From assembly GCA_965200095.1 (NCBI GenBank), contig OZ241350.1:124001-188000 (forward strand): 64,000 bases of DNA, written 5' to 3'. Every line of letters starts with the position of its first letter. Positions within the stretch are counted from its first letter, which is position 1. The stretch comes from JANQOH01 sp965200095 (lineage in GTDB: Bacteria; Pseudomonadota; Alphaproteobacteria; UBA7887). The notes below the pieces were generated by a model. The model made no database searches and was not told the origin of the DNA. It saw nothing but the letters and a program-made list of their open reading frames with translations. The translations under genes were made by a program, and so were the position numbers. Of this stretch, positions 8,985-16,490 are shown piece after piece.

Positions 8985-10694
8985 GTGCCGGCGACCGTCG
9001 CGCGCGCCGCCTATGCCGACATGTTCGGCCCCACCGCCGGCGACCGGGTGCGCCTCGCCGACACCGAACTCTTCATCGAAGTCGAGGAAGACCGCACGAT
9101 CTATGGCGAGGAGGTGAAATTCGGCGGCGGCAAGACGATCCGCGACGGCATGGGGCAATCGCAGGCGAGCCGCGCCGACGGCGCAGTGGACACCGTGATC
9201 ACGAACGCGCTGATCCTCGACCATTGGGGCGTCGTCAAGGCGGATGTGGGTATCCGCGACGGGCGCATCGCCGGCGTCGGCAAGGCCGGCAACCCGGACA
9301 CGCAACCGGGAGTGGACATCGTCATCGGACCGGGCACGGAGGCGATCGCCGGAGAGGGGCTAATCCTGACCGCCGGCGCCGTCGACTCGCACATCCATTT
9401 CATCTGTCCGCAGCTGGTCGAGGAGGCGCTGGCGAGCGGCGTGACGACGATGCTGGGCGGCGGAACCGGACCCGCTGCGGGAACCAACGCGACCACCTGC
9501 ACCCCCGGGCCGTGGCATATCGCGCGCATGTTGCAGGCGGCGGAAGCCTTCCCGATGAACCTGGGGTTCTACGGCAAGGGCAATGCGAGCGCGCCGGCGG
9601 CGCTGGAGGAACAGATCGCCGCGGGGGCGTGCGGCCTGAAACTGCACGAGGACTGGGGCACGACTCCGGCGGCCATCGATTGCTGCCTGCGCGTCGCCGA
9701 CGAGGCCGACGTGCAGGTGCTGATCCATACCGACACGCTGAACGAGTCGGGCTTCGTCGAGAACACGGCGCGGGCCTTCGCCGGACGCACCATCCACGCC
9801 TTCCACACCGAGGGGGCCGGCGGCGGCCACGCGCCCGACATAATCGCCCTGTGCGGCGAGGCGAACGTGTTGCCGTCCTCCACCAATCCGACGCGTCCCT
9901 TCACGGCGAACACGCTCGACGAGCATCTCGACATGCTCATGGTCTGCCATCATCTGGACCCGCGCATTCCCGAAGACGTGGCGTTTGCGGAAAGCCGCAT
10001 CCGTCGCGAGACCATCGCCGCCGAGGACATCCTGCACGACCTCGGCGCCTTCTCGATGATGGCGTCCGACAGCCAGGCGATGGGGCGGGTGGGGGAGACC
10101 GTCCTGCGCACGTGGCAGACGGCGGACAAGATGCGCCGCCAGCGCGGGCGGTTGCCCGAAGAGACCGGCGACAACGACAATTTCCGCGCCCGCCGCTACG
10201 TTGCGAAATACACGATCAACCCCGCCATCGCCCACGGGATCGCCGGCGAGGTGGGGTCGGTGGAAGCAGGGAAACTCGCCGACCTGGCGCTGTGGCCGCC
10301 CGCCTTTTTCGGCGTGAAGCCGGCGCTGGTGCTCAAGGGCGGGTCCATAGCGACGGCGCCGATGGGCGACCCCAACGCCTCGATCCCGACTCCGCAGCCC
10401 GTGCATTACCGCCCCATGTTCGCCGGCTTCGGGGGCGCGTGCGCGCCCTCCGCCGTGCACTTCGTCAGCCGGGCGGGGCTGGAGGCCGGCGTTGCGGAGA
10501 AGGCGGGGCTTTCGCGCCCGGTCGTCGCGGTGTCGGGAACGCGGGCGATCGGCAAGCGCGACATGGTGCACAACGCCGCCCTGCCCGACATGGCGGTGGA
10601 CCCGGAGACCTACGAAGTGCGCGCCGACGGCGAGTTGCTCGTCTGCGAACCGGCGGAAACGCTGCCGATGGCGCAACGCTACTTCCTGTTCTGA
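8985..10694 (+). CDS. ureC: Urease alpha subunit (catalytic)
   Basis: Nickel amidohydrolase that converts urea to ammonia and carbamate; 569 residues, full length. The metal and catalytic residues are all present: HIH at about 136-138, the Lys carbamylated to bridge the two nickels at about 219 in CGLKLHEDWGTT, and the flap region MVCHHLDPRIPEDVAFAES with His 322/323. The later Asp ligand is in MASDSQAMGR. The start is GTG at 8985, two bases after ureB. The stop overlaps the ATG of ureE. Confidence 0.98.
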   Translation: MPATVARAAYADMFGPTAGDRVRLADTELFIEVEEDRTIYGEEVKFGGGKTIRDGMGQSQASRADGAVDTVITNALILDHWGVVKADVGIRDGRIAGVGKAGNPDTQPGVDIVIGPGTEAIAGEGLILTAGAVDSHIHFICPQLVEEALASGVTTMLGGGTGPAAGTNATTCTPGPWHIARMLQAAEAFPMNLGFYGKGNASAPAALEEQIAAGACGLKLHEDWGTTPAAIDCCLRVADEADVQVLIHTDTLNESGFVENTARAFAGRTIHAFHTEGAGGGHAPDIIALCGEANVLPSSTNPTRPFTANTLDEHLDMLMVCHHLDPRIPEDVAFAESRIRRETIAAEDILHDLGAFSMMASDSQAMGRVGETVLRTWQTADKMRRQRGRLPEETGDNDNFRARRYVAKYTINPAIAHGIAGEVGSVEAGKLADLALWPPAFFGVKPALVLKGGSIATAPMGDPNASIPTPQPVHYRPMFAGFGGACAPSAVHFVSRAGLEAGVAEKAGLSRPVVAVSGTRAIGKRDMVHNAALPDMAVDPETYEVRADGELLVCEPAETLPMAQRYFLF

Positions 10695-11134
10695 TGCGCC
10701 GGATCCTGCGCGCCGCGGCGGTCGGGCGCTGGCCCGCCGCAGCGGCGCGCGACAGCGTGACCCTGACGTGGGACGACCGCTACCGGCGACGGGTGCGCCT
10801 GGTCAGCGACGGCGGGGAGGCGCTGCTGCTCGACCTCGACCGGGCGCAGGCGCTTTCCGGCGGCGACGGTCTGGCGCTCGAGGACGGCGGCTGGGTGGCG
10901 GTGGTCGCGGCGCCCGAGGCGGTGGTCGAGGTGCGCTGCGCCGACGCCCGCGCTCTCGCCCGCTTCGCTTGGCATCTGGGGAATCGTCACGTCCCGACGC
11001 AGCTGCTCGAAGGCGGTTTGCGCTTTCGCGACGACCCGGTGATCGTCGATATGCTGCGCGGCCTCGGCGCTTCGACTGCGCGCCTCGCCGCGCCCTTCGA
11101 CCCCGAACGCGGCGCCTATGACGATCATGGATGA
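10694..11134 (+). CDS. ureE: Urease accessory protein UreE (nickel chaperone)
   Basis: Nickel-binding chaperone that hands metal to the UreDFG complex; 146 residues. The conserved block AWHLGNRHVPTQLLEGGLRFRDDPVI includes the inter-subunit metal-binding His (GNRHVP). The C-terminus ends DDHG, so the histidine-rich tail seen in some UreE proteins is absent. The ATG overlaps the ureC stop by one base, and its 3' end overlaps ureF by 17 bases. Confidence 0.92.
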   Translation: MRRILRAAAVGRWPAAAARDSVTLTWDDRYRRRVRLVSDGGEALLLDLDRAQALSGGDGLALEDGGWVAVVAAPEAVVEVRCADARALARFAWHLGNRHVPTQLLEGGLRFRDDPVIVDMLRGLGASTARLAAPFDPERGAYDDHG

Positions 11135-11807
11135 CCCGGTGGACTGTGCGGCGCTCTACCGCCTGCTGACCTGGTGCTCGCCCGCCTTCCCGACAGGGGG
11201 GTTCAGCTACAGCCACGGCCTTGAGACCGCCGTCGCCGAAGGGCTTGCGACGGACGCGGCCGGGCTTCGCGAGTGGGTTTCGGGGGCGCTGGAGTTCGGC
11301 GCCGGACGGGTGGACGGCGCCTGGCTCGCCGCCGCGCACGCAGCGGCGGAGGCGCGCGACTGGGAGCGCCTTCGGGCGGTGGCGGACGCGGCGGCGGCGC
11401 AACGCGCGAGCGGCGAGCTGGCGCTCGAGTCGGCGGCGCAGGGGGAGGCGTTCCTGCGCACGGCGCGCGCCGCCTGGCCGCATCCGTGGCTCGACCGGCT
11501 GGATGCCGCGCGCGCGCCCCATTCGGTCGCCGTCGGGCTGACGGCGGCGGCGCACGGGGTGGGTCTGCGCGCCGCCTTGCTGGGGTGGCTGCACGGCTTC
11601 GCCGCGAATCTGGTTTCGGCGGGGGTGCGCCTCATCCCCCTCGGCCAGACCGACGGCCAGCGCGTGCTGGCGGCGCTGGAGCCCGTCGTCCGGCGCGTCC
11701 TGACGGCGGCGCGCGCCGGCGGCGACGCGCCGGGCGCGGCGACGCCGGCCGCCGACTGGTGCGCAATGGCCCATGAAACCCAATGGACGAGGTTGTTCCG
11801 CTCATGA
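11118..11807 (+). CDS. ureF: Urease accessory protein UreF
   Basis: Member of the UreD-UreF-UreG activation complex, thought to gate GTP hydrolysis by UreG. 229 residues. The opening LLTWCSPAFPTGGFSYSHGLETAV is the UreF signature (PAFPTGGFSYSHGLE); the central region is helical and alanine-rich, and the segment RLIPLGQTDGQRVLA near the C-terminus is conserved. I use the ATG at 11118; an ATG three codons later is equally possible. It overlaps ureG through an ATGA. Confidence 0.93.
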   Translation: MTIMDDPVDCAALYRLLTWCSPAFPTGGFSYSHGLETAVAEGLATDAAGLREWVSGALEFGAGRVDGAWLAAAHAAAEARDWERLRAVADAAAAQRASGELALESAAQGEAFLRTARAAWPHPWLDRLDAARAPHSVAVGLTAAAHGVGLRAALLGWLHGFAANLVSAGVRLIPLGQTDGQRVLAALEPVVRRVLTAARAGGDAPGAATPAADWCAMAHETQWTRLFRS

Positions 11808-12427
11808 CCCTCTCCCCTCACGGCCCGGCCCGCGTCGGCATCGGCGGCCCCGTCGGCTCCGGCAAGACGGCGCTTGCCGACGCCTTGTGCAAGCGTCTGC
11901 GCGACCGTTTCGACATCGCAGTGGTGACCAACGACATCTATACGAAGGAGGACGCGAATTTCCTGGTGCGTTCGGGGGCGCTGGCGGCCGAGCGCATAGC
12001 GGGGGTGGAGACGGGAGGCTGCCCGCACACGGCGATCCGCGAGGATGCGTCGATCAATCTCGCGGCGGTTGCCGACATGCGCGCGCGTTTCCCGGCGCTG
12101 GACCTGGTGCTGATCGAGTCCGGCGGCGACAATCTGGCGGCGACCTTCAGCCCCGAACTGGCGGACGTGACGGTCTATGTCATCGACGTCTCGGCGGGCG
12201 ACAAGATCCCCCGCAAGGGCGGGCCGGGCATTTCCCGTTCCGATCTTCTGGTGATCAACAAGACCGATCTTGCGCCTCTGGTGGGCGCGGATCTGGGCGT
12301 AATGGACCGCGACGCGCGCCGGATGCGCGGCCCCCGCCCCTTCGTCTTCGCCAATCTGAAGGCGGGAGAGGGCCTGGAGAGCATCGTCGGCTTCCTGCTG
12401 ACGACGACCGGCCTGGCGGAGGCGTAA
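11804..12427 (+). CDS. ureG: Urease accessory GTPase UreG
   Basis: SIMIBI-class GTPase that supplies energy and nickel for urease maturation; 207 residues. Seen: Walker A GIGGPVGSGKTAL, the TNDIYTKEDA motif, the nickel-binding Cys-Pro-His in VETGGCPHTAIREDAS, LVLIESGGDNLAATFSPELAD and the specificity motif INKTDL. I chose the ATG at 11804 because it forms an ATGA with the ureF stop and homologs begin near there; an in-frame ATG at 11783 would add seven residues. Last gene of the urea operon. Confidence 0.96.
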   Translation: MTLSPHGPARVGIGGPVGSGKTALADALCKRLRDRFDIAVVTNDIYTKEDANFLVRSGALAAERIAGVETGGCPHTAIREDASINLAAVADMRARFPALDLVLIESGGDNLAATFSPELADVTVYVIDVSAGDKIPRKGGPGISRSDLLVINKTDLAPLVGADLGVMDRDARRMRGPRPFVFANLKAGEGLESIVGFLLTTTGLAEA

Positions 12428-12452
12428 GCGCCGGCGCGGACAGCGTCGAACA

Positions 12453-12469
12453 GCGACCGAAACGGTCGC
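12453..12469 (+). terminator. Possible hairpin terminator after ureG
   Basis: A perfect 7-base stem GCGACCG / CGGTCGC with an AAA loop starts 25 bases after the ureG stop. There is no T run after it, so it may only weakly stop transcription or stabilise the 3' end of the urea operon message. Confidence 0.35.
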
Positions 12470-12510
12470 AGGGGCCTCGAGGTTGCCGCTGCGCAGGGGC
12501 GAAATCTCCG

Positions 12511-12590
12511 TCACGCCGCCCCCGCGTCGGCGAGAACGCCGATGGACCGGGCCGCGTTCGCAAGCCGCGTGTCGGGAGTCGGAGGAATTG
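12511..12590 (-). pseudogene. Possible C-terminal remnant of a PIN-domain (VapC) toxin
   Basis: On the minus strand this stretch reads PDTRLANAARSIGVLADA before a stop at 12511-12513, which resembles the end of many VapC toxins (T-x-D-x-RLA-x-AA-x-x-x-GV). The start of the domain is missing; the REP-like repeats begin just upstream. It is short, so chance similarity is possible. Confidence 0.3.
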
Positions 12591-12699
12591 AGCCTGTGAA
12601 GAAATCCGGACGGCCCTCACTACGACGGTCGGAGCGCCGAAGAATGCGGCGTAACGCAAGACAATAACTCACTAATAATAATCGTCATTTCCGCGAAAG

Positions 12700-13640
12700 A
12701 GCGTGTGAAGAAATCGGACGCCTTGCAAATACTCGTCATTCCCGCGAAAGCGGGAATCCGGAGGCGGCCGTCCGCAATATCGGCCCGTTTTTATTACGGA
12801 ACCGCCGCGACAGATTCCCGCTTTCGCGGGAATGACGAAGAGTAGTAGCGTCTCTCGATTTCTTCACACGCTCTTTCGCGGGAATGACGAGTATTATTCT
12901 GTGGGTATTGTCCTTTGCAACGCCGATACTTCGGAAATCCGGCCGTCACGATGAGATCCTCCCGCTCTCGATCATGTAAAGAAATCGGACTCCTTGCAAA
13001 TACTCGTCATTCCCGCGAAAGCGGGAATCTCCTTGCGGCGTTTCCGCAAGAAAAACCGCGCCGATGTTGCGGGCGGCCGCCTCCGGATTCCCGCTTTCGC
13101 GGGAATGACAAGTATTATTCTGTGGGTATTGTCCTTTACAACGCCGATACTTCGGAAATCCGGCCGTCACGATGAGATCCTCCCGCTCTCGATCATGCAA
13201 AGAAATCGGACTCCTTGCAAATACTCGTCATTCCCGCGAAAGCGGGAATCTCCTTGCGGCGTTTCCGCAAGAAAAACCGCGCCGATATTGCGGACGGCCG
13301 CCTCCGGATTCCCGCTTTCGCGGGAATGACGAGTATTATTCTGTGGGTATTGTCTTTTACAACACCGATACTCCGGAAATCCGGCCGCCACAATGAGAGC
13401 CTCCCGCTCTCGATCATATAAGGCAATCGGACGCCTTACAAATGATCGTCATTCCCGCGAAAGCGGGAATCTGTTGCGGCGTTTCCGCAAGAAAAACCGC
13501 GCCGATATTGCGCGCGCCGCCTCCGGATTCCCGCTTTCGCGGGAATGACGAGTATTATTCGATGGGTATTGTCTTTTGCAATGCCGATACTTCGGAAATC
13601 CAGTCGTCACGATGCAGAGACTCCCGATTTCTTCGCACGC
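12700..13640. repeat. Tandem 221-base units of a palindromic REP-like repeat (intergenic)
   Basis: Each unit holds two hairpins facing each other: ATTCCCGCGAAAGCGGGAAT (8-base stem, GAAA loop) near one end and its inverse about 80-100 bases on, both followed by GACGA. Pairs lie near 12733-12839, 13003-13113, 13227-13331 and 13449-13552. The tag CGATACTTCGGAAATC recurs at 12921, 13142 and 13363 (exactly 221 apart, the last copy with one changed base) and again 219 bases later, so the units are in tandem. Half units carrying the outer tag TTTCTTCACACGCTC also occur. No transposase is encoded; similar repeats recur at 23.7 and 28.8-29.7 kb. I see no gene between 12.6 and 14.0 kb. Confidence 0.9.
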
Positions 13641-14000
13641 TCGAATTGCGACGGACCCGGAATCCGGGACGGGCGCGCTCGTCCAGGTCGACGCCGCCGT
13701 CCGGGATGCGGCCGTCCGTTCCCGCGGAGACCCGTCCGAGCGGATCATGATCGAGGGGCGCGACGGAACGGACTTCCGAACGGGCTTCGCCTCGCGTTCG
13801 GAACGGGGGTTGCGCCCTATCTGTCGCCGGTAGCTGACCGACATGGGCGCGCTCGCCGATTCGGGCGAAGCATCGATATGTCGAGGCGAAGCCGGCGCAT
13901 CGCTACCGCCGCGCCCGAAACAGCGAGCATACGGCCTCGCACTCGAGCGTCGTTTCGGCCGCTTGCCCAAGCCTGCGATACAACCGACACTGTAATTTGC

Positions 14001-14246
14001 ATGACGGAAGAACGGGAGGCCGCCATGGGCATCCGCACGAGCCGCCTCGACGACCGGGCCGAGGGGACGCTCGCCGAACCGCGAACGCGGATCGGGCTGT
14101 CGGTATCCGCACGCCACGGGACGGCCGAGACGCCTTACGCGGTCTTTCGCCGGCTCGACCTGGGGCCGGGCGGCTACGCCGCCGCCCCGGCCGTGCGCGC
14201 GAAGACCGCCGTCGCCGCCGTGATCGGCGAGAAGCACAGGCGGTGA
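14001..14246 (+). pseudogene. Shortened ribbon-helix-helix antitoxin-like reading frame
   Basis: A frame starting MTEEREAAMGIRTSRLDDRA (or at the second Met, 14025) ends PYAVFRRLDLGPGGYAAAP then VRAKTAVAAVIGEKHRR. Start and end resemble a family of CopG/RHH antitoxins in which MG-x-RT-x-RLD opens the DNA-binding arm and LDLGPGGYA lies near the end, but the middle (helix 2 and linker, about 20 residues) appears missing after GLSVS. I infer an internal deletion of a small antitoxin. The stop overlaps a toxin-like start (next entry). Family assignment is from memory of the motif and is tentative. Confidence 0.4.
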
Positions 14247-14300
14247 TCCCGGTCCACCGGTTGCGCTGTTCGACCCCGCCGACGGCAGCCGTGAGCCTCG
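14243..14300 (+). pseudogene. N-terminal remnant of a PIN toxin
   Basis: A GTG overlapping the antitoxin stop begins VIPVH; after a frame change the sequence reads VALFDPADGSRE, which looks like the first strand and catalytic loop of a VapC toxin (LLDTGALVALFDPADG-type). The frame then closes. The pairing with an RHH antitoxin-like gene just upstream supports a decayed toxin-antitoxin module. Confidence 0.35.
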
Positions 14301-14408
14301 CTTCGCGACATGCCGCGCGGTCGGTCGATCTCCATGTCCGAAAGCCGTTGCATCCTCGCGCTGCACGGCATAGAATGACCACGTTGGTTCCTTCCCGGGG
14401 AGGAGTTC

Positions 14409-14651
14409 ATGCACGAGGTTCAGCTGCGGGACGCGAAAGCCGGATTGTCGGCGCTGGTTGAGAAGGCGGCGAACGGCGAAGCCGCTGTCATCACGCGTCG
14501 CGGCACGCCCCGGGCCGTCATCCTGGGGGTCGACGAGTGGGATCGTTTGCGGCGCGTTCCCTCCTTCGGGCGTCTGCTGGTTTCGGCGCCGCTGGAAAAC
14601 ACGGATCTCCCTCTGCGCGACGCGACGCCGTTGCGCGACATCGAGATTTAG
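14409..14651 (+). CDS. Phd/YefM-family antitoxin
   Basis: Small DNA-binding antitoxin of 80 residues, expected to repress its own promoter and neutralise the PIN nuclease encoded next. Seen: VQLRDAKAGLSALVEKAANGEAAVITRRGTPRAVILGVDEWDRL, the classic Phd fold segment (LRDAKAGLSALVEKA, TRRGTPRAVIL). The C-terminal ~25 residues would bind the toxin. The ATG at 14409 follows a GGGGAGGAG ribosome site. The stop is immediately followed by the toxin frame. Confidence 0.9.
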   Translation: MHEVQLRDAKAGLSALVEKAANGEAAVITRRGTPRAVILGVDEWDRLRRVPSFGRLLVSAPLENTDLPLRDATPLRDIEI

Positions 14652-14669
14652 GCGCGGCTCATCTATCTG

Positions 14670-15098
14670 GTGGACACCAACGTGCTGTCCGCCGGCGCTC
14701 CGGGGCGGCGCGAACGGACGGAAGGGCTGGTCCGGTGGATGGAGGCGCACTCGCGCGCCCTGTTCCTGTCGACGGTGACGGCGGCCGAACTGACCGGCGG
14801 CATCGCCAAATTGAAGCGGGCCGGTTCCGTTTCCAGGGCGGCCCGTCTCGGCGAGTGGCTGGAGATCGTTCTCCATCTGTATGGCGGGCGGGTCCTGCCG
14901 TTCGACGTTCCGGCGGCGCGCCTGGCGGGGCAGCTGATGGACAAGGCGCGCGCCGCCGGCCACACGCCCGGCTTCGCCGACATCGCAATCGCCGCCACGG
15001 CCGCGAGCCGCCGCCTGACGATCCTGACGCGCAATCTGCGCCACTTCGCGCCCCTCGGCGTGCCGACAACGGACCCGTTCGATGCGCTGCCCGAGTGA
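14670..15098 (+). CDS. VapC-type PIN-domain toxin
   Basis: Likely Mg-dependent ribonuclease toxin, about 142-146 residues. The four acidic residues expected for a PIN domain are visible: Asp in VDTNVLSAG, Glu in TAAELTGGIA, Asp in GFADIAIAAT, and TRNLRHF, which ends the fold. The start is odd: homologs begin about M-I-Y-L-x-DTN, and here the codons between the antitoxin stop (14649-14651) and the DTN motif read GCG CGG CTC ATC TAT CTG GTG GAC, with GTG at 14670 the only standard start. Either translation starts there and trims the first strand, or an unusual start (ATC or CTC) is used. Confidence 0.82.
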   Translation: MDTNVLSAGAPGRRERTEGLVRWMEAHSRALFLSTVTAAELTGGIAKLKRAGSVSRAARLGEWLEIVLHLYGGRVLPFDVPAARLAGQLMDKARAAGHTPGFADIAIAATAASRRLTILTRNLRHFAPLGVPTTDPFDALPE

Positions 15099-15176
15099 TG
15101 GCGGTCGCGCCGACAGGCCACATGGCAAGGATTGGCCCGACGTGGCCTGTGTGCGTAGTTTCGGGAACCGCGAAGC

Positions 15177-15590
15177 GTGAGCAGCACCGACGAAGATCGC
15201 TGGCGGTTGCGGCTGGACAGTTTCGGCGCTGCGCTCTCGCGGCTGGACGAAGCTTGCGAGCAGGCGTCCTGTACGGACCTCGAACGGGCCGGGCTGGTGC
15301 ATATCTTCGTATGCTCCTGCGAGCTGGGCTGGAAGGTCCTGAAAGACCTGTTGTTCTACGAGGGACACGACGCGAACAGCCCGCGGGAAGCGGTTCGCAA
15401 GGGGTTCGAGGCGGGGTATCTCGACGAAGACGATTGCGAGACGTTCCTTGACGCCATCGGCAAGCGCAACATGCTGAGCCGTGCCTGGAGGGACGAGCCG
15501 GCGCGGGAGGCGGAGGCGCCGATCAAGGGCCGGTATCGCCCGATGTTGCGCAGGCTGCGCAGGCGGCTGGAACGACGGCGCGAGTCATGA
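15177..15590 (+). CDS. HEPN-like protein, nucleotidyltransferase substrate-binding family, with altered active site
   Basis: Helical protein of 137 residues of the HI0074-type HEPN family, encoded directly before an MNT-type nucleotidyltransferase as in HEPN-MNT (HepT-MntA) toxin-antitoxin pairs. Seen: LDRL-type helices, ELGWKVLKDLLFYEG, SPREAVRKGFEAGYL and the motif region GKRNMLSRAWRDE. Active members have R-N-x3-H-x-Y (for example RNLLSHTYDE); here His is Arg and Tyr is Trp, so neither the RNase His nor the Tyr modified by the transferase is present. The start is a GTG at 15177; the 3' end overlaps the next gene (ATGA). Confidence 0.85.
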   Translation: MSSTDEDRWRLRLDSFGAALSRLDEACEQASCTDLERAGLVHIFVCSCELGWKVLKDLLFYEGHDANSPREAVRKGFEAGYLDEDDCETFLDAIGKRNMLSRAWRDEPAREAEAPIKGRYRPMLRRLRRRLERRRES

Positions 15591-15922
15591 ACGACGGGCT
15601 GAAGGCGAGGCATCGCGCGGTGATCGTTGCCATCCTTGCCGCGAACGACAGGGTGGAGCGGGCGGTGCTGTTCGGCTCGCGCGCTGCGGAAACCCATGCC
15701 CCCGCTTCCGATGTGGACATCGCGCTGTTCGGGGAGCGTCTGACGTCGAGCGACCGGGCCCGCCTCGACGCGGCCATCGAGGAAACCGCCGTCCCGCAGC
15801 GGGTCGATTTGATCCTGCACGGGACCATCGGCAGCGACGCCTTGCGCGAGCACATCGCGAGGCGGGGAGTGGAGTGGTATCGGCGAGGACGCGAAAGCCC
15901 GTCCCCGACCGCGAATTCATGA
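15587..15922 (+). CDS. MNT-domain nucleotidyltransferase (antitoxin-type)
   Basis: Minimal nucleotidyltransferase of 111 residues, the usual partner of a HEPN toxin, which it silences by adding AMP to a Tyr near the active site. The catalytic pattern is intact: VLFGSRAAETHAPASDVDIALFG (GSR, then D-x-D in SDVDIAL) and the third Asp in QRVDLILHG. The ATG lies in the stop of the HEPN gene, so the two are co-translated. As the HEPN partner has lost its target residues, the transferase may now serve another purpose or the pair may be decaying. Confidence 0.88.
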   Translation: MNDGLKARHRAVIVAILAANDRVERAVLFGSRAAETHAPASDVDIALFGERLTSSDRARLDAAIEETAVPQRVDLILHGTIGSDALREHIARRGVEWYRRGRESPSPTANS

Positions 15923-16028
15923 CGCACGGAAACAAGGCGGGTTCTCGGCGCCGCACCCGACAGCTGTCCGGTCCTTGCCGGACATCGGAACGCTTGCGCA
16001 TCGCTGCACGCCGGTATACGGTCACGGT

Positions 16029-16286
16029 ATGAACGGAACGACTTTCGACGCGCTCACCGCCACCAGGACGCTGCGGGACGCCGGGTTGGATGAGCGGCAG
16101 GCCGAAGCTGTCGCTGGCGTCGTGCGCCACGCCGTCGGCGCCGACCGCGACACACTCGCCACCAAGACGGACATCGCCGATCTTCGCGCCGACCTCGCAG
16201 CCTTGCGCGCCGATGTCTACCGCGCCCTGTGGATACAGGGCGCCGGTCTCGTCGCGGTCATGGCGGCGTTCAAGTTCTTTGGGTAG
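16029..16286 (+). CDS. Small coiled-coil membrane protein (DUF1640/CCDC90-like)
   Basis: 85 residues. An N-terminal helix (FDALTATRTLRDAGLDERQAEAVAGVV), one TKTDIADLRADLAALRADVYRAL coiled-coil stretch, and a C-terminal hydrophobic helix (IQGAGLVAVMAAFKFF) that probably anchors it in the membrane. It is a short relative of the three tandem genes at 47.8-49.8 kb and of the one at 57.7-58.0 kb, sharing the pattern FD-x-L, AG-x-x-x-x-QAEA, TK-x-D-L, R-x-L and the tail helix. The role is unknown. Its place between the MNT gene and the PLD-helicase may be accidental. Confidence 0.75.
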   Translation: MNGTTFDALTATRTLRDAGLDERQAEAVAGVVRHAVGADRDTLATKTDIADLRADLAALRADVYRALWIQGAGLVAVMAAFKFFG

Positions 16287-16490
16287 GCGCCGGCGTCCCG
16301 CCGGCGCGCGCGACGAAGATGCCGGCGAGACGCCCCCGCATTCGCGAGGGCAGGCTTGCTCCCAGGGGGGTGTCCATCGCCATACTGAGAACCGCCGTAC
16401 AAACGCCTCTTCGTTGCGTCTCTCCGGGCCGCGAATAGAGTGACCGCAGCGATTCCTTCGGGGTCGAGCTTCGGGAAAGAACAGGCCGAC

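Noticed and set aside
12700..13640. CRISPR array from regular palindromes
   Set aside because: Spacing follows 221-base tandem units with near-identical sequence between hairpins, so there are no unique spacers.
13640..14000. A gene between the repeats and the antitoxin remnant
   Set aside because: Open frames exist on both strands, but none shows a motif, ribosome site or sensible composition.
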